DNA of 64,000 nt from contig CBDCHC010000008.1 of assembly GCA_965217075.1 (NCBI GenBank), forward strand, positions 185,026 to 249,025. Reading direction: 5' to 3'. Shown in pieces: positions 1 through 8,794 of this stretch. Positions within the stretch are counted from its first letter, which is position 1. Each line of letters starts with the position of its first letter. A program made the position numbers and the translations under genes. Under the pieces are notes generated by a model. That model searched no databases, was not told where the DNA came from, and saw only the letters and a program-made list of their open reading frames with translations. The stretch comes from CBDCHC01 sp965217075 (GTDB lineage: Bacteria > Pseudomonadota > Gammaproteobacteria > PS1 > Pseudothioglobaceae).

Positions 1-2065
1 GTGCACGGTTAGCGTCATCATGCTCTAAAAATGGAATAAGAGAAGCAGCAACTGATGAAATCTGTTTGCTATCAACATCAATTAGCGTTACATTATCTTT
101 AGAGGTAAGAATGAAATCATTTTTCCGTCTACAAGCAATTAATTCTTCTGTTAAGTTGCCTTTTTTATCTATTTTTGCGTTAGCTTGTGCTATAGTATGT
201 TTTATTTCATCAATAGCAGAAACATAGATAATCTCTTTAGTAACTTTACCATTTTTTACAACTTGGTATGGTGTCTCCAAAAAACCATATGTATTAGTTT
301 TAGCATATACCGCTAAAGTATTTATAAGCCCAATGTTTGGCCCTTCTGGAGTTTCTATAGGACACAAACGACCATAATGAGAAGCATGTACGTCACGCAC
401 CTCAAATCCAGCTCTATCACGCATAAGACCACCTGGCCCAAGTGCAGAAATTCTTCTTTTATGTGTTACACTAGAAAGTGGATTTACCTGATCCATAAAT
501 TGCGATAATTGTGAAGAACCAAAAAATTCTTTAATTGCTGCTGATACTGGTTTTGAATTAATAATATCTTTAGGAGTTAATTCATCTGTTTCTGCTAAAT
601 TTAAACTATCTTTAACAACTTTTTCTAAACGAGCCAAGCCTATTCTAAATTGATTTTCAATCATCTCACCAATTGAACGCACACGACGATTAGTAAGAGT
701 ATCAATATCATCGACAACGTCAATACCATTTTTAATGTCAATTAATTTATTAATAACCATAATAATATCGTTATTAGTAAGCAGCTGATCTCCTTTATTA
801 CTATCAACCCCTAAGCGACGATTAAGCTTCATTCTGCCTACTTTAGACAAATTATATCTATTACCACCAAAAAATAATGTCTTAAATAAAGTATTTACCG
901 CCTCTTCTGTAGCAGGCTCACCTGGTCTTATAACATGATAAATAGAAACACGTGCTTCTATTTCTGATGTGGTTTCATCAAAACGCAAAGTATCGCTGAT
1001 ATAAGCTCCACCAGTTGATTCATTAATATGTAAAACACTAATATTTTTAACTTTATTTTCCTTAAAAGCTGCTAAAACTTCTTCAGTAATTATGCTGTTT
1101 ACTGCGCATAATACTTCTCCAGTTTTTTTATCAATTACATCTTTAGCTAAAACTTTATTTAATAGATACTCAAGACTAGTTGTTACTATATTAATCTTAT
1201 TATCAATTAATTCTTGAACATGTTTAGCCGTAACCCTTCTACCGCTTTCTACTATTAATTTATCATTATTTTTAACGTCAAATTCTGCTATTATGCCTTG
1301 CAAATCTTTAGGATTAATTGTAATATCGCAAGATTTTATCTTTAATTTGATATTAATACTATCAAAAAACATAGCCAACATAGTGTTGGCATCATAACCC
1401 ATAGCACGCATAAAAGTAGTAAGCAATAATTTACGACAACGGTCTATACGAACATATAAAATATCTTCATGATCAAACTCAAAATCTAACCATGATCCAC
1501 GATAAGGAATAATTCTTGATGAAAATAAAATTTTGCCAGATGAATGTGTTTTGCCTTTATCATGTTCAAAAATTACCCCTGGACTACGATGAAGCTGCGA
1601 CACTACAACTCTCTCTGTGCCATTTATTACAAAAGAACCAGATTTAGTCATAAGCGGCAAAATACCCATATAAACATTTTCTGTTATAACTTGTTTTACC
1701 TTTCTCTTTTTTTTAAGAATCGAACCATTTTTATCAAATAAGATTAAATTTAATTCAACTCGTAAAATAGCTGCATAAGTAATTCCTCTTAATTTACACT
1801 CTTTAACGCTAAATTCTGGCTGCTCTAATGCATAGTCAACATATTCTATTTCTGCATAACCATTTAATGCTGTTAAGGGAAAAAAAGCTTTAAACGCAGC
1901 ATGAAGTCCAGTATCTTCCTTGTTGTCCTTCTCCTTAATTCCTGCTTGAATAAATTTATTAAAAGAATCAAGTTGCATAGTCAGCAAATCTGGTTCTTTA
2001 ATAATTGATTCTTTAGAATTAAAACTATTTCTAACGCGTTTTTTTTCAGTTAACGAATAATTCAT
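1..2065 (-). CDS. rpoB: RNA polymerase beta subunit, N-terminal part (runs off window)
   Basis: Catalytic beta subunit of RNA polymerase. About 688 N-terminal residues are visible; the 3' end lies left of the window. The start ATG is at 2065-2063 with a GAGGT Shine-Dalgarno just upstream. The rifampicin-pocket segment is easy to read (GSSQLSQFMDQVNPLSS, then THKRRISALGPGGLMRDRAG), followed by the conserved CPIETPEGPNIGLI. Residues equivalent to E. coli D516, H526 and S531 are the wild-type ones. It follows rplL in the usual order, and the two are separated by a perfect palindrome. The frame is open to base 1 with no stop. Confidence 0.97.
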   Translation of the reverse strand, partial: MNYSLTEKKRVRNSFNSKESIIKEPDLLTMQLDSFNKFIQAGIKEKDNKEDTGLHAAFKAFFPLTALNGYAEIEYVDYALEQPEFSVKECKLRGITYAAILRVELNLILFDKNGSILKKKRKVKQVITENVYMGILPLMTKSGSFVINGTERVVVSQLHRSPGVIFEHDKGKTHSSGKILFSSRIIPYRGSWLDFEFDHEDILYVRIDRCRKLLLTTFMRAMGYDANTMLAMFFDSINIKLKIKSCDITINPKDLQGIIAEFDVKNNDKLIVESGRRVTAKHVQELIDNKINIVTTSLEYLLNKVLAKDVIDKKTGEVLCAVNSIITEEVLAAFKENKVKNISVLHINESTGGAYISDTLRFDETTSEIEARVSIYHVIRPGEPATEEAVNTLFKTLFFGGNRYNLSKVGRMKLNRRLGVDSNKGDQLLTNNDIIMVINKLIDIKNGIDVVDDIDTLTNRRVRSIGEMIENQFRIGLARLEKVVKDSLNLAETDELTPKDIINSKPVSAAIKEFFGSSQLSQFMDQVNPLSSVTHKRRISALGPGGLMRDRAGFEVRDVHASHYGRLCPIETPEGPNIGLINTLAVYAKTNTYGFLETPYQVVKNGKVTKEIIYVSAIDEIKHTIAQANAKIDKKGNLTEELIACRRKNDFILTSKDNVTLIDVDSKQISSVAASLIPFLEHDDANRA

Positions 2066-2124
2066 TTATTACCTCTTTTTATAAATTTATTTAAATTTAT
2101 TGTAAATAACTTAAAGCTTAATGC

Positions 2125-2152
2125 ACCAAAACTCTGTTAACAGAGTTTTGGT
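2125..2152. promoter_or_regulatory. 28-bp perfect palindrome between rplL and rpoB
   Basis: The arms ACCAAAACTCTG and CAGAGTTTTGGT flank a TTAA centre, giving a fully self-complementary 28-base element. On the rplL-rpoB transcript it can form a 12-bp stem. No T-tract follows on either strand, so a simple intrinsic terminator is unlikely. In E. coli the same intergenic position carries an attenuator and an RNase III processing site, and I infer a similar role here. Confidence 0.6.
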
Positions 2153-2168
2153 AAAATTAATAATGTTA

Positions 2169-2540
2169 TTATTTTAGCTCTACAGTAGCACCAACTTCTT
2201 CAAGCTGTTTTTTAAAGTCTTCTGCTTCTTTTTTACTAAGACCCTCTTTAATAGCAGAAGGAGCAGCCTCTACTAAGTCTTTTGCTTCTTTTAAACCAAG
2301 ACCTGTTATAGAGCGTACAACTTTAATAACTCCAACTTTTTTCTCACCAAAGCTACTAAGCATAACGTCAAATTCTGTTTTTTCTGCAACAACATCAGCA
2401 ACAGCAGCAACAGGTGCAGCAGCAACAGCAGCTTGAGCACTAACACCAAATTTTTCTTCCATTGCACTTACCAAATCAACAACATCCATTACTGACATAT
2501 CAGCAATTGCATTTAAAATATCTTCTTTAGATATAGCCAT
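2169..2540 (-). CDS. rplL: 50S ribosomal protein L7/L12
   Basis: Acidic stalk protein of the large ribosomal subunit that recruits translation factors. At 123 residues it has the family's normal length. It shows an N-terminal dimerisation segment (about residues 1-35), an Ala/Val-rich hinge (about 35-55) and the C-terminal domain with EKKVGVIKVVRSITGLGLKEA. The start has a GGAG motif upstream. It lies 33 bases after rplJ and before rpoB, in the standard order. Confidence 0.98.
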   Translation of the reverse strand: MAISKEDILNAIADMSVMDVVDLVSAMEEKFGVSAQAAVAAAPVAAVADVVAEKTEFDVMLSSFGEKKVGVIKVVRSITGLGLKEAKDLVEAAPSAIKEGLSKKEAEDFKKQLEEVGATVELK

Positions 2541-2573
2541 AATATTTCTCCTTTTTTTTATTTTATTATTTTA

Positions 2574-3092
2574 TTATTTTAGATCGCGAACAGCCGCAAC
2601 TACACGAGTTATCTTAGTAGGAATTTCATTTAAAGTTCTTACTAATTTTTCTGTAGGAGCAAGCATTAAAGACATAAGTATACTAATAGCCTGTTCTTTA
2701 GTAGGCAACAAAGCTATACGTTTTAACTCACTTGCTTCTACAAAATCACCTGCTACACCTAAGCCTTTAACTATTAAAGTATCATTATTTTTAGTAAATT
2801 CTTCAAATACACGTGCTACAGCGCCAGGATCTTCTGCAGAAAAACCAAGAATAACCGGACCAACTAATACATCTGTTATACAGTTACAGTCTGTATCAAC
2901 AATAGCTTTTTTAGCAAGAGTATTTTTTACAACACGCAATACCACATTATTATCACGAGCAATTACTCTTAATGTTGTTATATTTTCAACACTAAGACCA
3001 CGATACTCTGCTACACCAACAGCTAATGTATTAACTGCTATTGTATTTACTTGTTCAACAATAGCTTTTTTTGTCTTTAAACTTAAAGCCAT
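2574..3092 (-). CDS. rplJ: 50S ribosomal protein L10
   Basis: L10 anchors the L7/L12 stalk on the ribosome. I choose the ATG at 3092 (protein MALSLKTKKAIVEQ..., 172 residues) rather than an upstream one four codons earlier, because a GGAGAG Shine-Dalgarno sits 4 bases before it. The first alpha/beta domain (LSVENITTLR, then LRVVKNTLAKKA) and the C-terminal helix that binds L7/L12 are both present. A 146-base leader separates it from rplA. Confidence 0.96.
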   Translation of the reverse strand: MALSLKTKKAIVEQVNTIAVNTLAVGVAEYRGLSVENITTLRVIARDNNVVLRVVKNTLAKKAIVDTDCNCITDVLVGPVILGFSAEDPGAVARVFEEFTKNNDTLIVKGLGVAGDFVEASELKRIALLPTKEQAISILMSLMLAPTEKLVRTLNEIPTKITRVVAAVRDLK

Positions 3093-3238
3093 AAAACTCT
3101 CCAAAAATTTATCAAAGAAAGTAATAAATTACTTCCACTCTCTACATAGGTTGATATATTAAGCCAAAATAGCACCTATGGTCTTTGAGGTTAAACATAT
3201 TTATTAACCATCAAATCTTTTTAAAACCCCTAAAAAAA
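3093..3238 (-). promoter_or_regulatory. rplJ leader, candidate L10-binding autoregulatory RNA
   Basis: This is the only sizeable gap inside the ribosomal operon. It holds an inverted pair CATAGGT (3145-3151) and ACCTATG (3174-3180) enclosing 22 bases. In many bacteria the region before rplJ folds into the L10 leader, where L10-L12 represses its own translation. Position and pairing fit, but I did not verify the conserved kink-turn, so this is inference. Confidence 0.35.
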
Positions 3239-3928
3239 TTAGGTTTTTAATGTAGCTATATCAACAATAATCCCTGGTCCCATAGTTGATGAGATAGATA
3301 TTTTTTTAAAATAAATACCCTTAGCAGAACTTGGTTTAGCTTTTTTAAGCGCATCTAATAAAAAATCAATATTAGCTTTTAAATCATTTACTTTAAATGA
3401 TGCTTTACCAATACCACAATGAATTATTCCTGCTTTATCATTACGGTAACGAACTTGACCGCCTTTAGCATTTTTTACTGCTGTTGCAATATCATTGCTT
3501 ACAGTTCCAACTTTAGGATTTGGCATAAGACCTCTTGGTCCAAGAAGTTGTCCCAAACGACCAACAATACCCATTGCATCAGGTGAAGCTATTACAGTAT
3601 CAAAGTTAATATCACCATCTTGCATAGTCTTCATCAAATCTTCCATACCGACAATGTCAGCACCAGCTGCTTTAGCTTTATCTACATTTTCTCCTTGAGT
3701 AAAAACAGCAACACGAACTTTTTTACCTGTACCAGCCGGTAAAACTACTGCACCGCGAATACCTTGATCTGATTTTTTAGCGTCAATACCTAAATTAATA
3801 CTAATGTCTATAGTTTCATCAAATTTCATTGTAGCAAAATCTTTAACCAATGACAATGCTTCATCTAATGAATATTTTTTATTATTAACTAATTTTTCAC
3901 TAATTAATTTTTGTTTTTTTGTTAACAT
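3239..3928 (-). CDS. rplA: 50S ribosomal protein L1
   Basis: L1 stalk protein of the large subunit, which assists release of deacylated tRNA and in many bacteria represses translation of its own operon. Its 229 residues match the usual length. Family signatures include AVVLPAGTGK, GRLGQLLGPRGLMPNPK (about residues 124-140) and VRYRNDKAGIIHC. Its ATG abuts the rplK stop codon directly, so the two are translationally coupled. Confidence 0.97.
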   Translation of the reverse strand: MLTKKQKLISEKLVNNKKYSLDEALSLVKDFATMKFDETIDISINLGIDAKKSDQGIRGAVVLPAGTGKKVRVAVFTQGENVDKAKAAGADIVGMEDLMKTMQDGDINFDTVIASPDAMGIVGRLGQLLGPRGLMPNPKVGTVSNDIATAVKNAKGGQVRYRNDKAGIIHCGIGKASFKVNDLKANIDFLLDALKKAKPSSAKGIYFKKISISSTMGPGIIVDIATLKT

Positions 3929-4357
3929 TTAACCCTCCACAGTAATGCCCATAGAACGGGCTGTACCAGCAATAATTTTTACTGCATTATCTAAATCATT
4001 AGCATTTAAATCTTTCATTTTAATATTTGCTATTTCTTCTAATTGTTTTATAGTTATTTTACCAACCTTATCAGTATGAGGCACACCTGAACCTTTTTTT
4101 AAACCTATTGCTTTTAAAATAAGTACAGCTGCTGGTGGAGTTTTAGTAACAAAGGTAAAGCTTTTATCTTTATATACTGTGATAACTACTGGTACTGGCA
4201 TATCTTTTTCAATCTCCTGTGTTCTAGCATTAAATGCTTTACAAAATTCCATAATATTAACACCATGCTGCCCTAAAGCAGGACCAACTGGTGGTGATGG
4301 GTTAGCAGCCTGTGCTGGAACTTGCAATTTAATATATGATTCAATTTTTTTTGCCAT
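3929..4357 (-). CDS. rplK: 50S ribosomal protein L11
   Basis: L11 forms part of the GTPase-associated centre with 23S rRNA and is needed for RelA activation. The 142 residues begin with the proline-rich [20 protein letters not shown] segment, where thiopeptides bind at the rRNA interface, and end with the rRNA-binding domain containing ARSMGI. An AGGAG Shine-Dalgarno precedes the ATG. It lies between nusG and rplA. Confidence 0.98.
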
Positions 4358-4404
4358 TATATCTCCTTAAATGGGTGCAAACGCTTTTAAGCTCCCCGTA
4401 GTTA

Positions 4405-4938
4405 TTATATTTTTTCTACTTGTGAAAATTCCAATTTTAATACTGTAATTCTACCAAAAATAGAAACCCCGACCTTTAAAATATTTTTTTCATAATCAAC
4501 ACTTTCAATACTACCATTAAATTCATTAAAAGGTCCGTTTGTAATTAATATTTCTTCGCCTGGTTGATACATAATTTTTGGTTTTGGTTTATTTTCACCA
4601 TCTTGTACACGATTAAAAATTTTATCAACTTCACTTTGTCTTATAGGAGATGGTTTACCAGAAACTCCACCTATAAATCCAATTACATTATTAGCATTAT
4701 TAACTAAAAACCAAGTAGTATCATTTAACTTCATATTAATTAACATATAACCGGGGAAAAATTTTCTTTCCGCTGTTTTCTTTTTGCCATCTTTTAACTC
4801 CACCACTTGTTCAATAGGAATTAAAATATCACCAATTAAATCTACAACATCTGCTCGCTGTGCTGCTTCTTTAATAGTATTTTTAACCTTTTGTTCGTAA
4901 CCACCTCTTGCATGCAAAACATACCATTTCTTAGCCAT
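4405..4938 (-). CDS. nusG: Transcription termination/antitermination protein NusG
   Basis: NusG binds elongating RNA polymerase and links it to Rho or to the ribosome. The 177-residue protein opens with KKWYVLHARGGYEQKV, typical of the NGN domain, contains FFPGYMLINM at about residue 62, and ends in a KOW domain (about 125-177, with PGEEILITNGPFNEFNG). It lies 7 bases downstream of secE, as in E. coli. Confidence 0.98.
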   Translation of the reverse strand: MAKKWYVLHARGGYEQKVKNTIKEAAQRADVVDLIGDILIPIEQVVELKDGKKKTAERKFFPGYMLINMKLNDTTWFLVNNANNVIGFIGGVSGKPSPIRQSEVDKIFNRVQDGENKPKPKIMYQPGEEILITNGPFNEFNGSIESVDYEKNILKVGVSIFGRITVLKLEFSQVEKI

Positions 4939-4945
4939 ATTTACC

Positions 4946-5326
4946 TTAATTTATCAACAAACTTACTATCCAAGTCCAAAATATATCTATCAAATATAAA
5001 AAAATTGCAGCAATTATCACCATAACAATAATAATTCCTGTAGTTTTAATAGTATCATCACGTCCTGGCCATACAACCTTGCGTAATTCTATTTTGGTTT
5101 GCGTTAAAAATATCTTAAAATTATTACCTTGCTCTGAAGATAAAAATACCACAGCAGCCACTACTACTCCAAATAATAATAATAATACTTTATACAAAGT
5201 ATTAGTAAAACCAAATGGATTAAAATAAAACATTGCTAGTGATGCTACAAATATAGATATAGCTACTATAGCAATAATATTAATAGTTTTACTGTTTTCT
5301 AATTTTTTACTGGCTTTTTTTGCCAT
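4946..5326 (-). CDS. secE: Preprotein translocase subunit SecE
   Basis: Small membrane subunit that clamps the SecY channel. The 126 residues show three hydrophobic segments (about 14-33, 40-62, 95-122), matching the three-helix form of enterobacterial SecE. The conserved amphipathic ELRKVVWPGRDDT lies before the last helix. The start is the first Met (MAKKASKK). It sits between tRNA-Trp and nusG. Confidence 0.95.
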   Translation of the reverse strand: MAKKASKKLENSKTINIIAIVAISIFVASLAMFYFNPFGFTNTLYKVLLLLFGVVVAAVVFLSSEQGNNFKIFLTQTKIELRKVVWPGRDDTIKTTGIIIVMVIIAAIFLYLIDIFWTWIVSLLIN

Positions 5327-5340
5327 TATATTCCTTATTT

Positions 5341-5416
5341 TGGCAGGTCAGGAGGGAGTCGAACCCCCAACCAACGGTTTTGGAGACCGTTACTCTACCA
5401 ATTGAGCCACTGACCT
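5341..5416 (-). tRNA. trpT: tRNA-Trp (anticodon CCA)
   Basis: The reverse strand folds into a full cloverleaf of 76 bases. The acceptor AGGTCAG pairs with CTGACCT, the anticodon loop CTCCAAA gives CCA, the T arm has GTTCGACTC, and the 3' CCA is genomically encoded. It sits between tuf and secE, as in many gammaproteobacteria. Confidence 0.96.
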
Positions 5417-5432
5417 ATAAAAAAATAAAATC

Positions 5433-6623
5433 TTACTCAATAACCTTAGCCACAACACCAGCGCCAACAGTTCTGCCACCCTCACGAATAGCGAACCTTA
5501 AGCTTTCCTCCATAGCAATTGGTGCTAATAACTCTATAGTCATTTTAATATTATCACCAGGCATTACCATCTCTACATCTTTTGGTAAAGAGACAGCGCC
5601 TGTTACGTCAGTAGTTCTAAAATAAAACTGTGGTCTATAATTATTAAAAAATGGAGTGTGTCTGCCACCTTCTTCTTTATTTAAAATATAAACTTCTGCC
5701 TCAAATTTAGTATGTGGTTTAATAGAGCCTGGTTTAGCTAATACTTGACCTCTTTCTACTTCTTCTCTTTTGGTGCCTCTAAGTAAAATACCAACATTAT
5801 CACCTGCTTCACCTCTATCTAATAATTTACGGAACATTTCTACTCCAGTACAGATAGTTTTTTTAGTATCTTTAATACCAACTATTTCAATTTCATCATT
5901 AACATTAACAATCCCTCTTTCAATCCTACCAGTTACTACTGTGCCACGACCTGAAATTGAAAATACATCTTCTATTGGCATTAAAAAATCTTTATCTGTA
6001 TCTCTTTTAGGAGTTGGAATATAACTATCAAGTGCTTCCATTAATTTATAAATTGATTTAACACCGATATCACTATCCTCACCCTCTAGTGCTTTAAGAG
6101 CACTACCAAATATTATTGGAGTATCATCACCTGGGAAATCATATTCTGTAAGTAATTCACGAATTTCCATTTCAACAAGTTCTACTAATTCTTCATCATC
6201 TACCATATCAGCTTTATTCATATAAACTATAATATATGGTACGCCAACTTGACGAGACAGTAGAATATGCTCACGAGTTTGTGCCATTGGACCATCAGTT
6301 GCTGCAATTACAATAATAGCACCATCCATTTGAGCGGCACCTGTAATCATATTTTTAACATAATCAGCATGTCCTGGACAATCAACATGCGCATAATGAC
6401 GAGCATCACTCTCATACTCAACATGTGCTGTTGAAATTGTTATACCTCTTTCTCTTTCCTCAGGAGCATTATCAATATCTGCATAATCTTTAAATGTAGA
6501 ACCATTTTTTTCTGCCATAACTTTAGTAATAGCAGCTGTTAGTGTAGTTTTACCGTGATCTACATGTCCTATGGTACCTACATTTACATGGGGTTTATTT
6601 CTTTCAAATTTTTCTTTTGCCAT
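5433..6623 (-). CDS. tuf: Elongation factor Tu
   Basis: GTPase that delivers aminoacyl-tRNA to the ribosome. I choose the ATG at 6623 (MAKEKFERNKPHVNVG, 396 residues), not the Met 12 codons upstream, because the family starts there and a GAGGA site lies just before it. Motifs: GHVDHGKTTL (about 19-28), DCPGHADYV and NKADMVDDEE for GTP binding, and the C-terminal FAIREGGRTVGAGVV. It is flanked by tRNA-Thr upstream and tRNA-Trp downstream. Confidence 0.98.
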   Translation of the reverse strand: MAKEKFERNKPHVNVGTIGHVDHGKTTLTAAITKVMAEKNGSTFKDYADIDNAPEERERGITISTAHVEYESDARHYAHVDCPGHADYVKNMITGAAQMDGAIIVIAATDGPMAQTREHILLSRQVGVPYIIVYMNKADMVDDEELVELVEMEIRELLTEYDFPGDDTPIIFGSALKALEGEDSDIGVKSIYKLMEALDSYIPTPKRDTDKDFLMPIEDVFSISGRGTVVTGRIERGIVNVNDEIEIVGIKDTKKTICTGVEMFRKLLDRGEAGDNVGILLRGTKREEVERGQVLAKPGSIKPHTKFEAEVYILNKEEGGRHTPFFNNYRPQFYFRTTDVTGAVSLPKDVEMVMPGDNIKMTIELLAPIAMEESLRFAIREGGRTVGAGVVAKVIE

Positions 6624-6665
6624 TTTTTTCTCCTCAAATATAACATAAATAAAAAACATAAATAA

Positions 6666-6741
<76 letters not shown>

Positions 6742-6758
6742 ACATCCTTAGCGCCAAC

Positions 6759-6832
6759 TGGAGCGGGTAACGAGAATCGAACTCGTCTCATTGGCTTGGA
6801 AGGCCAAGGTAATACCAATATACGATACCCGC
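6759..6832 (-). tRNA. glyT: tRNA-Gly (anticodon TCC)
   Basis: Cloverleaf of 74 bases on the reverse strand. The acceptor GCGGGTA pairs with TACCCGC, the anticodon loop CTTCCAA gives TCC, the T loop is TTCGATT, and CCA is encoded. It lies between tRNA-Tyr and tRNA-Thr. Confidence 0.96.
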
Positions 6833-6843
6833 AAACCTATACA

Positions 6844-6928
6844 TGGTGGAGGGGGAAGGATTTGAACCTTCGAAGGCAGAGCCGACAGATTTACAGTCTG
6901 TTCCCTTTGACCACTCGGGAACCCCTCC
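6844..6928 (-). tRNA. tyrU: tRNA-Tyr (anticodon GTA)
   Basis: An 85-base class II tRNA with a long variable arm on the reverse strand. The acceptor GGAGGGG pairs with the 3' arm, the anticodon loop CTGTAAA gives GTA, and CCA is encoded. It is the promoter-proximal member of the tRNA-tuf transcript. Confidence 0.96.
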
Positions 6929-6948
6929 AACAAAAATATAATTGAACA

Positions 6949-6977
6949 ATTATCCCATAATATTTCTATTTGTGCAA
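6949..6977 (-). promoter_or_regulatory. Promoter of the tRNA-tuf-secE-nusG operon
   Basis: Reading the minus strand, TTGCAC (6977-6972) and GATAAT (6954-6949) are separated by exactly 17 bases, close to the sigma70 consensus. Transcription would start near 6942, about 14 bases before the 5' end of tRNA-Tyr. mpl diverges on the other side. Confidence 0.7.
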
Positions 6978-7030
6978 GAAAAATATATTATAATTTACAT
7001 AGTTTAATAATTCAAAAAAATATTTTATAA

Positions 7031-8302
7031 ATGCATATACATATTCTTGGTGTTGCTGGTACTTTTATGGGTGGAATTGCAATAATAGCTAAGCAATTAG
7101 GCCATAAAATAACTGGTATGGATAATAATATATATCCTCCTATGAGTACTCAGCTTATTACTTATAATATTGATTTTATTGATAATTATGAGGTTAAAAA
7201 TCTACCAAAAGCAGATTTATACATTATAGGCAATGTTCTTAGTCGTGGTAATCCTTGTGTAGAGTATATTTTAAATAATAATTTAAATTATACTTCAGCT
7301 GCAAATTATTTAGGTGAAAATGTACTTAAACATAAACATGTATTAGCAGTTAGCGGCACTCATGGCAAGACAACTACCTCGTCAATATTAGCTTGGATTT
7401 TAGAATATAATGGCTTAAATCCAAGTTTTTTAATTGGCGGTATTGCTAATAATCTTAAAACTTCTGCTCGCCTTACTTCGTCAATATTTTTTGTGATTGA
7501 AGCTGATGAATATGATACAGCATTTTTTGATAAACGCTCAAAATTTATTCATTATTATCCTGATAATTTAATAATTGGTAATTTAGAATTTGATCACGCT
7601 GATATATTTAATTCAATTAAAGATATCAAAAAACAATTCCATAATCTTATTCGTACTATGCCAACTAAAGCGCAAATAATATACCCGCCTAATAAAGCAA
7701 TTCATTCATTGCTTAAAATGGGTATCTACAGCAGGATAAAATCTTTTAAATTACCACAATTTTTTACTAATGAAAAAGGAGTAAATTTCACTATAGAAAA
7801 TACTAATTTTCAGCTAAAACTTTTAGGAAAACACAATGTATTAAATGCTATTAGCGCTATTTATGCTGCTTACGATAGTGGTGTTAGTTTTAAAAATAGT
7901 GCGAAAGCATTATTAGATTTTAATGGGGTAAAAAAACGCTTAGAGATTAAATATAATAACAAAAACTTAATTATTTATGATGATTTTGCCCACCACCCCA
8001 CTAGTGTTAAAGCTACTATAGCTGGTTTACGTAAAAAAATAATACATAATAAAATCATTGTAGTAATAGAGATGCGTTCAAACACCATGAAATCTGGTAT
8101 TTTTGATAAAAAATTAATAAATAGTCTAAAATCAGCAGATGAAGCTTATGTGTTTGGGCATAAATTAGTCGCTAAAAATATTTATAATTGCAATACTATA
8201 GATGAAATAATCACAAAATTGATTGACAAGCAAGGACATATAATTTTTATGTCAAATGGTAACTTTAATAATATAATAAAAAAACTAATAGCTAAATTAT
8301 GA
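7031..8302 (+). CDS. mpl: UDP-N-acetylmuramate:L-Ala-gamma-D-Glu-meso-DAP ligase (Mpl)
   Basis: Cytoplasmic Mur-ligase-family enzyme that re-attaches recycled murein tripeptide to UDP-MurNAc using ATP. The 423 residues have the family's N-terminal IHILGVAGTFMGG, the ATP loop GTHGKTTTSS (about 109-118), EADEYDTAFFD, and DDFAHHPTSVKATIAGL near residue 320. Mpl rather than MurC is indicated by GVAGTFMGGIA and the EADEYD segment. The last four bases (ATGA) overlap the fxsA start. It implies peptidoglycan recycling and a DAP-type wall. Confidence 0.93.
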   Translation: MHIHILGVAGTFMGGIAIIAKQLGHKITGMDNNIYPPMSTQLITYNIDFIDNYEVKNLPKADLYIIGNVLSRGNPCVEYILNNNLNYTSAANYLGENVLKHKHVLAVSGTHGKTTTSSILAWILEYNGLNPSFLIGGIANNLKTSARLTSSIFFVIEADEYDTAFFDKRSKFIHYYPDNLIIGNLEFDHADIFNSIKDIKKQFHNLIRTMPTKAQIIYPPNKAIHSLLKMGIYSRIKSFKLPQFFTNEKGVNFTIENTNFQLKLLGKHNVLNAISAIYAAYDSGVSFKNSAKALLDFNGVKKRLEIKYNNKNLIIYDDFAHHPTSVKATIAGLRKKIIHNKIIVVIEMRSNTMKSGIFDKKLINSLKSADEAYVFGHKLVAKNIYNCNTIDEIITKLIDKQGHIIFMSNGNFNNIIKKLIAKL

Positions 8303-8700
8303 GATACTTATTCCCTTTATTTATCATTGCAACTTTAGCTGAAATTTGGACTATTATTAAAGTTGGTGAGGTGTTTGGTGCTATGAGCACTATTGCACTT
8401 ATTATACTTACTGCTGCTATAGGATCATTTTTGCTTAAACAACAAGGTATTGCTGTAATAAATAAAGCACAAAAACAGCTATTAAAAGGAGTTAATCCTA
8501 ATTTTGAGATAATAGAAGGTACAATAATTTTTGTAGCTGGAATTTTATTGCTTACTCCAGGCTTTATTACAGATATAATTGGCTTATTAGGTCTTATCCC
8601 ATTAAGCAGGTATTATATTATTAACTATTTAATTAATAAAATAAAAATCAATACAACTGACAACAGAACCATAGAAGGGGAATTTTGGCAAGATAAATAA
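8299..8700 (+). CDS. fxsA: FxsA family membrane protein
   Basis: Small inner-membrane protein of the FxsA family (in E. coli it relieves F-plasmid exclusion of phage T7; its cellular role is otherwise unclear). The 133 residues show hydrophobic helices at about 1-20, 28-48 and 73-100, with the family signature GxxxLxxPGFxTDxIGxLxLIP visible as LLTPGFITDIIGLLGLIP. It overlaps the mpl stop by 4 bases. Confidence 0.88.
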   Translation: MRYLFPLFIIATLAEIWTIIKVGEVFGAMSTIALIILTAAIGSFLLKQQGIAVINKAQKQLLKGVNPNFEIIEGTIIFVAGILLLTPGFITDIIGLLGLIPLSRYYIINYLINKIKINTTDNRTIEGEFWQDK

Positions 8701-8794
8701 GCATATGTATTTACTATTATAAAACTACTAATTTTAAAAATAAATATAACTAATTATTGAAAAATTAAATATACTAGCTAATTATAATAAAAAT

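Noticed and set aside
480..580. Possible rifampicin-resistance substitution in RpoB (Val at the E. coli 518 position)
   Set aside because: This position varies naturally among bacteria (Thr is common). The key Asp516, His526 and Ser531 equivalents are wild type.
3495..6024. Plus-strand ORFs opposite rplA, rplK and tuf
   Set aside because: Shadow frames of highly conserved genes with no independent support.
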